Below, piece after piece: positions 1-7,012 of a stretch of DNA of 64,000 nt; position 1 is the first letter of the stretch; the number at the start of each line of letters is the position of its first letter. The position numbers were made by a program, and so were the translations under genes. Source of the stretch: Microvirga sp. SRT01 (GTDB lineage Bacteria > Pseudomonadota > Alphaproteobacteria > Sphingomonadales > Sphingomonadaceae); the NCBI GenBank assembly GCA_018139225.1, contig JAGSNX010000001.1:992001-1056000 (forward strand). The letters are read 5' to 3'. The notes below the pieces were generated by a model. It had not been told where the DNA came from. It did no database searches and worked only from the letters and a program-made list of their open reading frames with translations.

Positions 1-28
1 TTGCTATCGTCCGAAGACGGGTCGCGTT

Positions 29-379
29 TCAGATTGCGAACAACCAGGTTCTGGCCTCGGCTTCGTCCAGAAATATCTGGCAGTTATCCGGAGACGTCAG
101 ACGCTTGATCTGAAGTCGCTGGATCGCGGAATCCGACGAGACGATGGCGAAGCGTTTTGCCAACATGCTGTACATCGGCATGAATTCACCCAGTTCGCGC
201 GTCAGCTTCTTTTCCTGAACGGGAAAGTTTCGCGCGACGACGAGGATGCGGCTTTGTCCCGGCCTCGCGCCGTCGTCGATCGCGTTCTGCACGATCTCTC
301 CCGCCCGCACCTTGAATGCATCGATCGTGGCATGGGTCCAGAAACCGTTGAATTCGACCCGGACGAAGCGGTTCGGCAT
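29..379 (-). CDS. STAS/SpoIIAA-like small cytoplasmic protein
   Basis: A 116-residue protein without signal peptide or membrane segment. The pattern of a short N-terminal strand (FVRVEFNGFW), a helix, a central hydrophobic strand (RILVVARNF) and a C-terminal segment ending in EAEARTWL resembles the SpoIIAA/STAS-like fold found in many alphaproteobacterial orphan proteins, where the last helix often reads 'EAxxWL'. The family is thought to act in protein-protein regulation, but no partner is encoded next to it. It is transcribed away from the yceI-like gene; the 300 bp between them must hold both promoters. Fold assignment is from sequence pattern only, so the specific role is unknown. Confidence 0.6.
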   Translation of the reverse strand: MPNRFVRVEFNGFWTHATIDAFKVRAGEIVQNAIDDGARPGQSRILVVARNFPVQEKKLTRELGEFMPMYSMLAKRFAIVSSDSAIQRLQIKRLTSPDNCQIFLDEAEARTWLFAI

Positions 380-679
380 GTCGTGATCGAAGCGGAACGG
401 GTGTTAATCCATCGATCCCTTGTCATCGAACCGCAATCTTCGGTCAATGTCAGGTCGACGCGCGATGACGGCGATGCCCGCTTCACGGATTGACATTCCG
501 AAAGGATGGTCTCGATGTCAAACACTTGCAGAACATTCGACCATCAACGATGAATTCGACCGATCAGCGTCGGATGTTCGATCACCCCCCCCTGCATGAA
601 ACCGATCGTTGCCGCTTTGGTCGTTTGACAAGGGCCGCATCGGCCCGCACCTCCTGTGCCATCAACAGGAGGATTATCC
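380..679. other. Divergent intergenic spacer
   Basis: A 300 bp spacer between two divergently transcribed genes. It has no convincing ORF or strong hairpin. A TTGACA hexamer at about 625-630 lies 50 bp before the YceI start and could be a -35 element, but I see no good -10 at the right distance. A clear AGGAGG Shine-Dalgarno at 668-673 belongs to the YceI gene. Confidence 0.4.
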
Positions 680-1282
680 ATGCGTTTCGCGCTTCCCGTC
701 GCGGCTCTGTTCGCCGTCGCCGCCCCCGTCATCGCTCAGGGCCTGCCCGGCACCGCCAACACGGCGCTGGTCAAGGCCGGCACCTATCAGGTCGATCCCA
801 ATCACACGCAGGTGACGTGGACCGTCAATCATATGGGCTTTTCCATGTTGTCGGGTCAGTTCGGTGCCGGCTCCGGTTCGATTACGATCGATCCCGCCAA
901 GCCCGCGGCGACGAAGGTCGATGTGACCTTCCCCGTCGACCAGCTGTCGACCACCGCGGCTCGGTTCACGGAGCATCTGAAGTCGAAGGATTTCTTCGAC
1001 GTCGCCAACAATCCGACCGCGCGCTTCGTCTCGACCGGCGTGACGCCGACCGCGAACGGCGCGACGGTGACCGGCAACCTGACGCTGAAGGGCGTGACCA
1101 AGCCGGTGACGTTGCAGGCGAAGTTCGTCGGGGCGGGCGATAACCCGATGAGCAAGAAGCTGAACTTCGGCTTTCACGCGACCGGCACGATCAACCGCAG
1201 CGATTTCGGCCTCGGCTATGCCGTGCCGGCGGTGGCCGACAAGGTCGACCTGACGATCAACGCGGCCTTCTCGGCCTCGTAA
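680..1282 (+). CDS. YceI-family periplasmic lipid-binding-like protein
   Basis: A 200-residue secreted protein. Residues 1-20 form a classical signal peptide ending in an alanine-rich stretch (cleavage near VIAQ). The mature part has the YceI lipocalin-like signature: VDPNHTQVTW, then a HMGF...GQFG turn, a SIDT-like KVDVTFPVD strand, and repeated ATG/GNLTLKGVTKPV strands. Family members bind polyisoprenoids or amphiphilic lipids in the periplasm and are often linked to stress; the exact ligand here is unknown. The start at 680 is chosen because AGGAGG lies 6-7 bases upstream; an upstream in-frame ATG at 656 would precede the RBS. It ends convergently with the BLUF gene, separated by a hairpin. 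Confidence 0.85.
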   Translation: MRFALPVAALFAVAAPVIAQGLPGTANTALVKAGTYQVDPNHTQVTWTVNHMGFSMLSGQFGAGSGSITIDPAKPAATKVDVTFPVDQLSTTAARFTEHLKSKDFFDVANNPTARFVSTGVTPTANGATVTGNLTLKGVTKPVTLQAKFVGAGDNPMSKKLNFGFHATGTINRSDFGLGYAVPAVADKVDLTINAAFSAS

Positions 1283-1289
1283 CGACCGA

Positions 1290-1314
1290 CGGGCGGCGTC
1301 CTCGACGCCGCCCG
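1290..1314. terminator. Bidirectional hairpin terminator between yceI-like and BLUF genes
   Basis: An 11 bp perfect GC-rich stem (CGGGCGGCGTC and its complement) with a three-base loop CTC fills the 35 bp gap between two convergent stop codons. There is no strong T tract on either side. Confidence 0.7.
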
Positions 1315-1317
1315 CTC

Positions 1318-1716
1318 TCAGGCCGTACGCCGGGTCGCGATCAGGCCGGTGAAGGTCGCGCGGACGCTGTCGCTGGCACCCGCCAGCAGCCGCGCGACCT
1401 TGCCGTCGAACGTGTCCGCCTCGTCCGTCGGCAGGCGATAGGCCATCGACCAATTGCCGAACTCGCGCGTCGTGATCGTGCGATCCGATAATATGACGAC
1501 CGCATGATGACGGGGATCGGCCTTGATCCGCGCGAAGGTCGCGGCGACGGGTTCCTCGTCCCCCTCCAGCACTTGCAGAAATCGCGTCCCGTCCGTGTAG
1601 AGCAGTCCGGTCACGCCGGCCGCGTCGTTGTTGCGGCGGGAAATCATCAGGATGTTGCCGACGCTGACCTCCGGAACGCTCGGCGGGCGGGAACTGACGT
1701 AAAGAAGTTGGCGCAC
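1318..1716 (-). CDS. Single-domain BLUF blue-light photoreceptor
   Basis: A 132-residue protein that is nearly all BLUF domain. It starts directly with RQLLYVS, placing the photoactive tyrosine at Tyr6. Asn30 sits in RRNNDAAGVTGLL, the flavin-contacting glutamine is Gln48 in FLQVLEG, and the semi-conserved Trp89 is in FGNWSMAY. These match the Tyr/Asn/Gln/Trp set of AppA, PixD and YcgF. The protein binds FAD and changes hydrogen bonding on blue-light excitation. There is no fused EAL, GGDEF or HTH domain, so it must signal through another protein, and no candidate partner adjoins it. About 30 C-terminal residues may form the usual capping helices. Confidence 0.92.
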   Translation of the reverse strand: MRQLLYVSSRPPSVPEVSVGNILMISRRNNDAAGVTGLLYTDGTRFLQVLEGDEEPVAATFARIKADPRHHAVVILSDRTITTREFGNWSMAYRLPTDEADTFDGKVARLLAGASDSVRATFTGLIATRRTA

Positions 1717-1964
1717 GCGGAGTTTCCCTGATGTTGCAGGCGTTCGGACGGGCTCCTAACGCGCCGCTGTCCGGACATCGCTGACCTGCATCAGCCGGGC
1801 GGACTTTACCATACTGGACAATCGGTCGTCGCCGCGCCACAGGATGCGTCATGCCGGCCAACCGCCTCGATCCGCGACTTATCCGCCCCTAGGGGCGCGA
1901 CCACGGCCAGCGCACCTGGGGGACGATAGCGGCCACTCTCCCCTTCTCGCCGAAAGGCTCCGCC

Positions 1965-3623
1965 ATGTTGCGCAATCCCTCCGAAAAATATCGCCCCTTT
2001 CCGCCGATCGCCCTGCCCGATCGGCAATGGCCGTCGCGTACGATCACGCAGGCACCCCGCTGGCTGTCGACCGACCTGCGCGACGGCAATCAGGCGCTGA
2101 TCGATCCGATGGACGCGGAAAAGAAGACGCGACTGTTCGACCTGCTGGTGAAGGTAGGATTGAAGGAGATCGAGGTCGGTTTCCCCAGCGCGGGCGCGAC
2201 CGAGTTCGACTTCATCTCCGGATTGGTCCGCGACGACCGCATTCCCGACGATGTTCACATCCAGGTGCTGACCCAATCGCGCCGCGACCTGATCGAAACG
2301 AGCTTCAAAAGCCTCGACGGCGCGAAGCAGGCGATCGTCCACCTCTACAACGCGGTCAGCCCGGCGTGGCGCAAGATCGTGTTCGGCATGACCCGCGACG
2401 AGGTGAAGGCGATCGCCGTCGCCGGCGCGAAGGTGCTGCGCGACGAGGCGGCGAAGCGGCCCGATACCGCGTGGCAGTTCGAATATTCGCCGGAGACGTT
2501 CTCCACCGCCGAACTCGATTTCTCGGTCGAGGTTTGCGAGGCGGTGATGGACGTGCTGCAACCGACGCCGGATCGCCCGATCATCTTCAACCTGCCCGCG
2601 ACCGTCGAATGCGCGACGCCGAACGTCTATGCCGACCAGATCGAATGGTTCGGCCGCAACATCCGCAACCGCGACTCGGTGGTGATCTCACTCCACACCC
2701 ACAACGATCGCGGCACCGGCGTCGCCGCGGCGGAACTGGGGATGATGGCCGGCGCCGACCGGGTGGAGGGTTGCCTGCTCGGCAATGGCGAACGTACCGG
2801 CAATTGCGATCTCGTGACCGTCGCGCTGAACATGTACACGCAGGGGATCGATCCCAAGCTGGACCTGTCGGACATCGACGCGGTCGTGAACACGATCAAC
2901 TATTGCACCAACCTGCCCGTCCATCCGCGCACGCCCTATGCCGGCGACCTGGTGTTCACGGCGTTTTCCGGGTCGCATCAGGACGCGATCAAGAAGGGCT
3001 TCGCGGCGCAGGCGGCGCGCAACGACGGACTGTGGGAAGTCCCCTATCTGCCGATCGATCCCGCCGATCTCGGCCGCAGCTACGAAGCGGTCATCCGCGT
3101 CAACTCGCAATCGGGCAAGGGCGGCGTCGCCTGGGTGATCGAGCAGGACAAGGGCCTGAAGCTGCCCAAGCGCTTGCAGGCGGATTTCAGCCGCCATGTT
3201 CAGGCGCTGGCGGACGAGACGAGTCGCGAACTGGGCGCGGCCGACATCTGGGGCCGGTTCGAAGCGACCTATCTGCCGCGCAACGACGACCGCTTCGTGC
3301 TGCGCGATTACGAGGAGAGCGGCATGGCCGGCCAGCGCCTGTTCGTGGGACGGGTCGCGGTCGATGGCGAGGAGCGATCGATCTCCGGCCGCGGCAACGG
3401 CCTGATCTCCGGCGTGATCGCCGCGCTGGGCGATACGACGGGACCGACGCTCGACGTGGTCGATTATTCCGAACACGCGATCGGCCACGGCGCCGATGCG
3501 CAGGCCGCTGCCTATGTCGAGTGCCGGACGGACGACGGCCGCACCGTGTTCGGCGTCGGCCTGGACACCGACATTGCCACCGCCAGCGTGCGCGCGGTGC
3601 TCAGCGCCGCCAACCGCGTCTAG
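1965..3623 (+). CDS. leuA: 2-isopropylmalate synthase
   Basis: A 552-residue enzyme of the long LeuA type. It condenses acetyl-CoA with 2-oxoisovalerate, the first committed step of leucine biosynthesis. The catalytic TIM-barrel domain carries [13 protein letters not shown] (residues 35-47), the metal-binding HTHND (244-248) and the [12 protein letters not shown] loop (269-280). The C-terminal third (about 420-550) is the LeuA dimer/allosteric domain that normally gives leucine feedback inhibition. The N-terminus with [12 protein letters not shown] is typical of the actinobacterial/alphaproteobacterial subtype. It is monocistronic, with no leucine-rich leader peptide visible upstream. It ends at a strong bidirectional terminator facing a PEP-CTERM gene. 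Confidence 0.97.
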   Translation: MLRNPSEKYRPFPPIALPDRQWPSRTITQAPRWLSTDLRDGNQALIDPMDAEKKTRLFDLLVKVGLKEIEVGFPSAGATEFDFISGLVRDDRIPDDVHIQVLTQSRRDLIETSFKSLDGAKQAIVHLYNAVSPAWRKIVFGMTRDEVKAIAVAGAKVLRDEAAKRPDTAWQFEYSPETFSTAELDFSVEVCEAVMDVLQPTPDRPIIFNLPATVECATPNVYADQIEWFGRNIRNRDSVVISLHTHNDRGTGVAAAELGMMAGADRVEGCLLGNGERTGNCDLVTVALNMYTQGIDPKLDLSDIDAVVNTINYCTNLPVHPRTPYAGDLVFTAFSGSHQDAIKKGFAAQAARNDGLWEVPYLPIDPADLGRSYEAVIRVNSQSGKGGVAWVIEQDKGLKLPKRLQADFSRHVQALADETSRELGAADIWGRFEATYLPRNDDRFVLRDYEESGMAGQRLFVGRVAVDGEERSISGRGNGLISGVIAALGDTTGPTLDVVDYSEHAIGHGADAQAAAYVECRTDDGRTVFGVGLDTDIATASVRAVLSAANRV

Positions 3624-3651
3624 AGCGGAGCCCGGTGAGGCAGACACGAAA

Positions 3652-3679
3652 ACGCCGCCGGTCTTCCGACCGGCGGCGT
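3652..3679. terminator. Bidirectional terminator between leuA and PEP-CTERM gene
   Basis: A perfect 12 bp stem (ACGCCGCCGGTC and its complement) with loop TTCC lies 28 bp after the leuA stop. On the minus strand it is followed by TTTCGTG and on the plus strand by CCTTCG, so it can serve both convergent genes. Confidence 0.8.
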
Positions 3680-3700
3680 CCTTCGTACTGCTACAGCAGA

Positions 3701-4288
3701 TCAGGCGTAACGGACGCTGACCTTCTGGCGACGACGCATCGCGCCACCGACCATGCCGAAGCCACCGATCATCATCGCCCACGTCGCAGGCTCCGGCACC
3801 GCACCAGCGCCCGACGGCGTGTAGGTGAAGGTGACTGTGCCGCTGTTCCAGATGCCGTCGATCGCCGCCGAATCATCGAACCCTTCGAAGAATTCGAGGC
3901 GCAGGATGCCGTCCGCGCCAACGGTGAAGTCGAGGCCGAGATCGGTCAGGCTGGCCGAGTCAGCATAGCTGGCGGTGCCCGAGAAGTTGTCGGCGAAGCC
4001 CGGATTCAGGAACACGCCTTCGGACAGGTCCGAGCTGGTGAATCCCAGCGTCGCTTCCGAAAGCCAGCTTGGTGAGAATGCGGTCAACGACACGTTGTAG
4101 GCTACGTCGGTGATACGCGAATTCGCGCCGATATTGACCGTGAAGACGTCGTTGAGAGCGTCGCCAAGTTCGCCGAAGCTCTGGGCGCCGGCAACATTGA
4201 ACACATAAGTATCGGCGGATGCCGCAGCCGGAAGCGCCACTGCAGCGAATGCGGAAGCAACGATAGCAGTCTTGATAAAGGTCTTCAT
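3701..4288 (-). CDS. PEPxxWA-CTERM sorting-domain exported protein
   Basis: A 195-residue exported protein. Residues 1-25 form a signal peptide (MKTFIKTAIVASAF... ASA). The C-terminus has the PEPxxWA-CTERM signal: VPEPATWA at 164-171, a hydrophobic glycine-rich helix, then RRRQKVSVRYA. This signal is recognised by an exosortase/archaeosortase-type enzyme in sphingomonads, and no exosortase is in this window. The middle region is beta-rich and Ser/Thr/Gly-rich with no named domain. Such proteins are linked to extracellular polysaccharide and surface architecture. GGGGG in the spacer supports translation from 4288. A second PEP-CTERM protein lies at 46517. Confidence 0.88.
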   Translation of the reverse strand: MKTFIKTAIVASAFAAVALPAAASADTYVFNVAGAQSFGELGDALNDVFTVNIGANSRITDVAYNVSLTAFSPSWLSEATLGFTSSDLSEGVFLNPGFADNFSGTASYADSASLTDLGLDFTVGADGILRLEFFEGFDDSAAIDGIWNSGTVTFTYTPSGAGAVPEPATWAMMIGGFGMVGGAMRRRQKVSVRYA

Positions 4289-4582
4289 GGGTCCAACCCC
4301 CGTTGGCAGCGACCCCGCGGAAACTCCCGCGGACCCGCGCTGACGATCGTCCTCACCTTATGATGAAGTACGATCCAGATGCGGCGGCGCACGATATGTC
4401 GCTGCGCCTCCGACATGATTTGTGAACAACCTGTTAACGAAAAACAAGCGCTAAATCAGAACATTGCAAATTAGCTTGACATTCGATTGTAACGTTGCGG
4501 CCGATGCGGCCACAGCTGGAATAATGCATCGCAGCATGAATTGCGCCGGAACAAATTCAGCCGGCACGCGTGCCGACGGCGA

Positions 4583-4945
4583 TCAGCCGTTTCTGCGTCG
4601 CCGTATTTCGCACCCGATCACGGCGTCGGGATAGATGTCGGTTTTCGACGTCCGGACGCGGACCGCCTGCACACGTTCGTCGCTCAGGCAGAGCGACGCG
4701 ACGGCATCGCACAGCGTCTCCTGAAGCGCGAATCGGCGCTCCGCAGCAAGCGCACGGATGCCGGTGCGAACGAAGTCGTAATCCAGCACCTCGGCGATCG
4801 AGTCGGCAGTGGGCGGCCGGTCATAGCCGACCGTCATCTCCACCGTCACCAGCACCCGCTGTGGCTCGACCTCGTGCGGGTGGATGCCCAGGCGGATCAT
4901 CACCGCCAGTCCTTCGAGGATGGTCGTGTACTCAGCCATCGGCAC
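4583..4945 (-). CDS. folB: Dihydroneopterin aldolase-like protein
   Basis: A 120-residue protein of the FolB/FolX tunnelling fold. It has the family order: an N-terminal strand with IRLGIHPHEVEPQRVLVTVEM (conserved glycine, then His-Glu and Gln-Arg), a YDRP turn, the YDFVRTGI helix, a LQETLCDAVA helix with the substrate-binding Glu, and a VRVRTSKTDIYPD strand with the catalytic Lys region. FolB converts dihydroneopterin to 6-hydroxymethyl-dihydropterin and glycolaldehyde. It is the last gene of folE-SDR-folB, with its start overlapping the SDR 3' end by 14 bp. Translation may instead begin at the third residue. FolX-type epimerase activity cannot be excluded. Confidence 0.82.
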   Translation of the reverse strand: MPMAEYTTILEGLAVMIRLGIHPHEVEPQRVLVTVEMTVGYDRPPTADSIAEVLDYDFVRTGIRALAAERRFALQETLCDAVASLCLSDERVQAVRVRTSKTDIYPDAVIGCEIRRRRNG

Positions 4946-5684
4946 CCTCGAACATCACGTCGCCGTCGCGCTTCAGGAATCGTTGGCCGCAGTCGACGAA
5001 CAGGTTCTGCCCCGTGACGCTGCGCGCGCCGATCAGGTACACGACAGCGTCCGCGACAGCCTCCGCGCCGACGGGGCGCTGGAGCAGGTTGGCGCGCGCG
5101 ACCCGCTCGAACGCCGCATCGCTCTGGTCGCCGCTCTTCAGCGTCAGGCCGGGCGACACGGCGTTGACCCGGACGCGCGGCGCGAACGCCTGCGCCATCA
5201 TCTCGGTCGCCCCCGCCAGCGCGATCTTGGCGCAGCTATACGAGAAGAAGTCGGGGTTCGGATTCGCCAGCTTCTGATCGAGCAGATTGACCACCGCACC
5301 CTCGGCCAGATCGTCCTGCGCCGCCAGTGCGGAGGCGAGCAGCGACGGCGCGGTGCAGTTGATCGCGTACAGCCGTGCCGCCAGACTCGTGTCGATCCCG
5401 TCCGGTCGATCGAACTCGAACGCGGAGGCGCTGTTGACGAGGCCGTGGATGGCGCCGCCCGCCGCATCCCGCGCGCGCGCGAACAGCGCCGGCACCGCCG
5501 CGGCATCGGCGAGATCGCCCTGCACCGTCACGCCGCCGATCTCGACCGCCAGCCGCTCCGCATCGTCGCGCGAGCCGCCATAGTGGATCACGACCCGGTG
5601 CCCCGCCCCGGCCAGCCCCCGCGCGATCGCCGCGCCGAGTCGCTTCGCACCACCGGTCACCAGGATCGTCTGCGCGCCGATCAC
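4932..5684 (-). CDS. Pteridine reductase-type SDR (FolM-like dihydromonapterin/dihydrofolate reductase)
   Basis: A 250-residue short-chain dehydrogenase starting at a GTG whose bases overlap the folE stop (GTGA). The Rossmann motif TGGAKRLG (10-17) contains the KR pair typical of NADPH-using pteridine reductases. NSAS (84-87) replaces NNAG. Instead of the usual catalytic Ser there is Asp136 (VVNLLDQK), followed by Tyr149 and Lys153. The Asp-(13)-Tyr-(4)-Lys spacing matches Leishmania PTR1 and E. coli FolM. Together with its place between folE and folB, this points to reduction of dihydromonapterin or dihydrofolate. Translational coupling with folE suggests one pathway. Exact substrate is inferred. 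Confidence 0.82.
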   Translation of the reverse strand: MIGAQTILVTGGAKRLGAAIARGLAGAGHRVVIHYGGSRDDAERLAVEIGGVTVQGDLADAAAVPALFARARDAAGGAIHGLVNSASAFEFDRPDGIDTSLAARLYAINCTAPSLLASALAAQDDLAEGAVVNLLDQKLANPNPDFFSYSCAKIALAGATEMMAQAFAPRVRVNAVSPGLTLKSGDQSDAAFERVARANLLQRPVGAEAVADAVVYLIGARSVTGQNLFVDCGQRFLKRDGDVMFEGADG

Positions 5685-6301
5685 CCCTTCTGCCCCATCA
5701 GCGCGAGCACTTCCTTGCGGCTGCGATCGTCGTCGCGGAACACGCCCATCATGCGGCTGGTGACCATCGCGACTCCCGGCGTGCGGACGCCGCGCGCCGT
5801 CATGCAGGCGTGGCTCGCCTCGATCACCACCGCGACGCCGAGCGGCTTCAGGTGGTTCCAGATACAGTCGGCGACCTCCGCCGTCAGCCGCTCCTGCACC
5901 TGCAACCGGCGCGCGAAGCCATGCAGCACGCGCGCCAGCTTCGAAATGCCGACGACGTGATCGCGCGGCAGATAGGCGATGTGCGCGCGGCCGATGATCG
6001 GGGCCATGTGATGTTCGCAATGCGACTGGAACGGGATGTCCTTCAGCAGCACGATCTCGTCGTAACCGCCGACCTCCTCGAAAATCCGCGACAGATGCAC
6101 CGACGGGTCCTCGCCGTAGCCGGCGCAATATTCCCGCCACGCCCGCGCGACGCGGCGTGGCGTATCGACCAGCCCCTCGCGACCCGGGTCGTCCCCGGCC
6201 CAGGCGATCAGCGTCCGGACCGCCTCCGCAACATGCGGGGGAACGACGATCTTCCCGTCACGTCCGATCAGGTCGCCGTCCTCGGGACTGGCTTCGCTCA
6301 T
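5681..6301 (-). CDS. folE: GTP cyclohydrolase I
   Basis: A 206-residue enzyme that opens the pterin pathway by converting GTP to 7,8-dihydroneopterin triphosphate. Zinc ligands are visible as Cys95 and His98 in SHCEHHMAP and Cys166 in [33 protein letters not shown] is the conserved active-site helix region. The first 20 residues are acidic and variable. The start at 6301 is chosen because GAGGAGG lies just upstream on the minus strand; the reading frame stays open for another 240 bases but loses family similarity. It is first in a three-gene pterin operon and divergent from the HVA1-like gene. Confidence 0.96.
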   Translation of the reverse strand: MSEASPEDGDLIGRDGKIVVPPHVAEAVRTLIAWAGDDPGREGLVDTPRRVARAWREYCAGYGEDPSVHLSRIFEEVGGYDEIVLLKDIPFQSHCEHHMAPIIGRAHIAYLPRDHVVGISKLARVLHGFARRLQVQERLTAEVADCIWNHLKPLGVAVVIEASHACMTARGVRTPGVAMVTSRMMGVFRDDDRSRKEVLALMGQKG

Positions 6302-6367
6302 GATATCCTCCTCGCAACCAAGACCGCCATCCGGCGGTTGGCGCACGATCAAAACAGGAGACGAGCG

Positions 6368-6571
6368 ATGGCCGATCTGAAGAAGGGCGACAAGGTGACC
6401 TGGAATTCGCACGGCGGCACCGCCCACGGCACCGTCGAGAAGAAGCAGACCACCGACACCAAGATCAAGGGTCATCAGGTCCGTGCATCGAAGGACGACC
6501 CGCAATTTATCGTAGAGAGTGACAACGGCGGCAAGGCGGCGCACAAGGCGGGCACGCTCAAGAAGGCGTAA
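6368..6571 (+). CDS. HVA1/TUDOR-type small basic protein (DUF2945)
   Basis: A 67-residue basic protein starting [17 protein letters not shown] and continuing with GTVEKKQT and [19 protein letters not shown]. This matches the small 'hypervirulence-associated protein TUDOR domain' family (DUF2945), where a KGDxVxWxSxGGxxxGxV strand opens an SH3-like barrel. It ends in [10 protein letters not shown]. Family function is not established; nucleic-acid or protein binding is suggested by the fold. The gene lies 42 bp before a SWIB-domain gene on the same strand, so the two may be co-transcribed. Confidence 0.75.
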   Translation: MADLKKGDKVTWNSHGGTAHGTVEKKQTTDTKIKGHQVRASKDDPQFIVESDNGGKAAHKAGTLKKA

Positions 6572-6613
6572 GTCCGGTCAAGCGGGCTTTGAGGATCAAC
6601 AGGAAGGACGATC

Positions 6614-6916
6614 ATGGCCACTGCCAAGCAGGAAGCCGGCGCCAAGAAGGCCGCCACCAAGCAGACCAATTCGGGCACCGGCATCCACGCCCCGGTGCAG
6701 CCCTCGCCGGAGCTCGGCGCGGTGGTCGGCAACGACAAGCTGCCCCGCAGCGAAGTCATCAGCAAGGTCTGGGCCTACATCAAGTCCAACGACCTGCAGA
6801 ACCCCGAGAACAAGCGTGAGATCCTGGCCGACGAAAACCTGAAGAAGGTATTCGGCAAGGACAAGGTCACGATGTTCGAGATGAACAAGTACATCTCGGC
6901 GCACGTCAAGGCCTGA
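6614..6916 (+). CDS. Stand-alone SWIB/MDM2-domain protein
   Basis: A 100-residue protein. Residues 1-20 are Lys/Ala-rich (AGAKKAATK) like a histone tail. The rest is a SWIB domain: PSPELGAVVGNDKLPRSEVI, KVWAYIKSNDLQNPENKREI, and a C-terminal KVTMFEMNKYISAHVKA helix. SWIB domains occur in eukaryotic SWI/SNF subunits, in chlamydial topoisomerase fusions and as short bacterial orphans. In bacteria a role in chromosome or DNA topology is suspected but not proven. An AGGAAGGA ribosome-binding site precedes the start. Confidence 0.85.
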   Translation: MATAKQEAGAKKAATKQTNSGTGIHAPVQPSPELGAVVGNDKLPRSEVISKVWAYIKSNDLQNPENKREILADENLKKVFGKDKVTMFEMNKYISAHVKA

Positions 6917-6982
6917 AGCAGATCGGCCGGGGGTGACGATCATCCCCGGCCACGCTTGCACGCCTCTCCGCCCCGCTGCTAA

Positions 6983-6996
6983 TGATAGCGGTAACG
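6983..6996. promoter_or_regulatory. Possible LacI-type operator upstream of the esterase gene
   Basis: TGATAGCGGTAACG, 17 bp upstream of the start at 7013, agrees at 10 of 14 positions with the palindrome at 10572-10585. Its dyad symmetry is poor. It could bring the esterase under the xyl repressor, but this is weak evidence. Confidence 0.25.
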
Positions 6997-7012
6997 ATGT
7001 GACGGGGAGAGA

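Noticed and set aside
674..1861. Long minus-strand ORF (395 codons) over the YceI and BLUF region
   Set aside because: Antisense shadow in high-GC DNA. The encoded protein is Arg/Gly/Asp-rich without any family motif, and it overlaps two well-supported genes.
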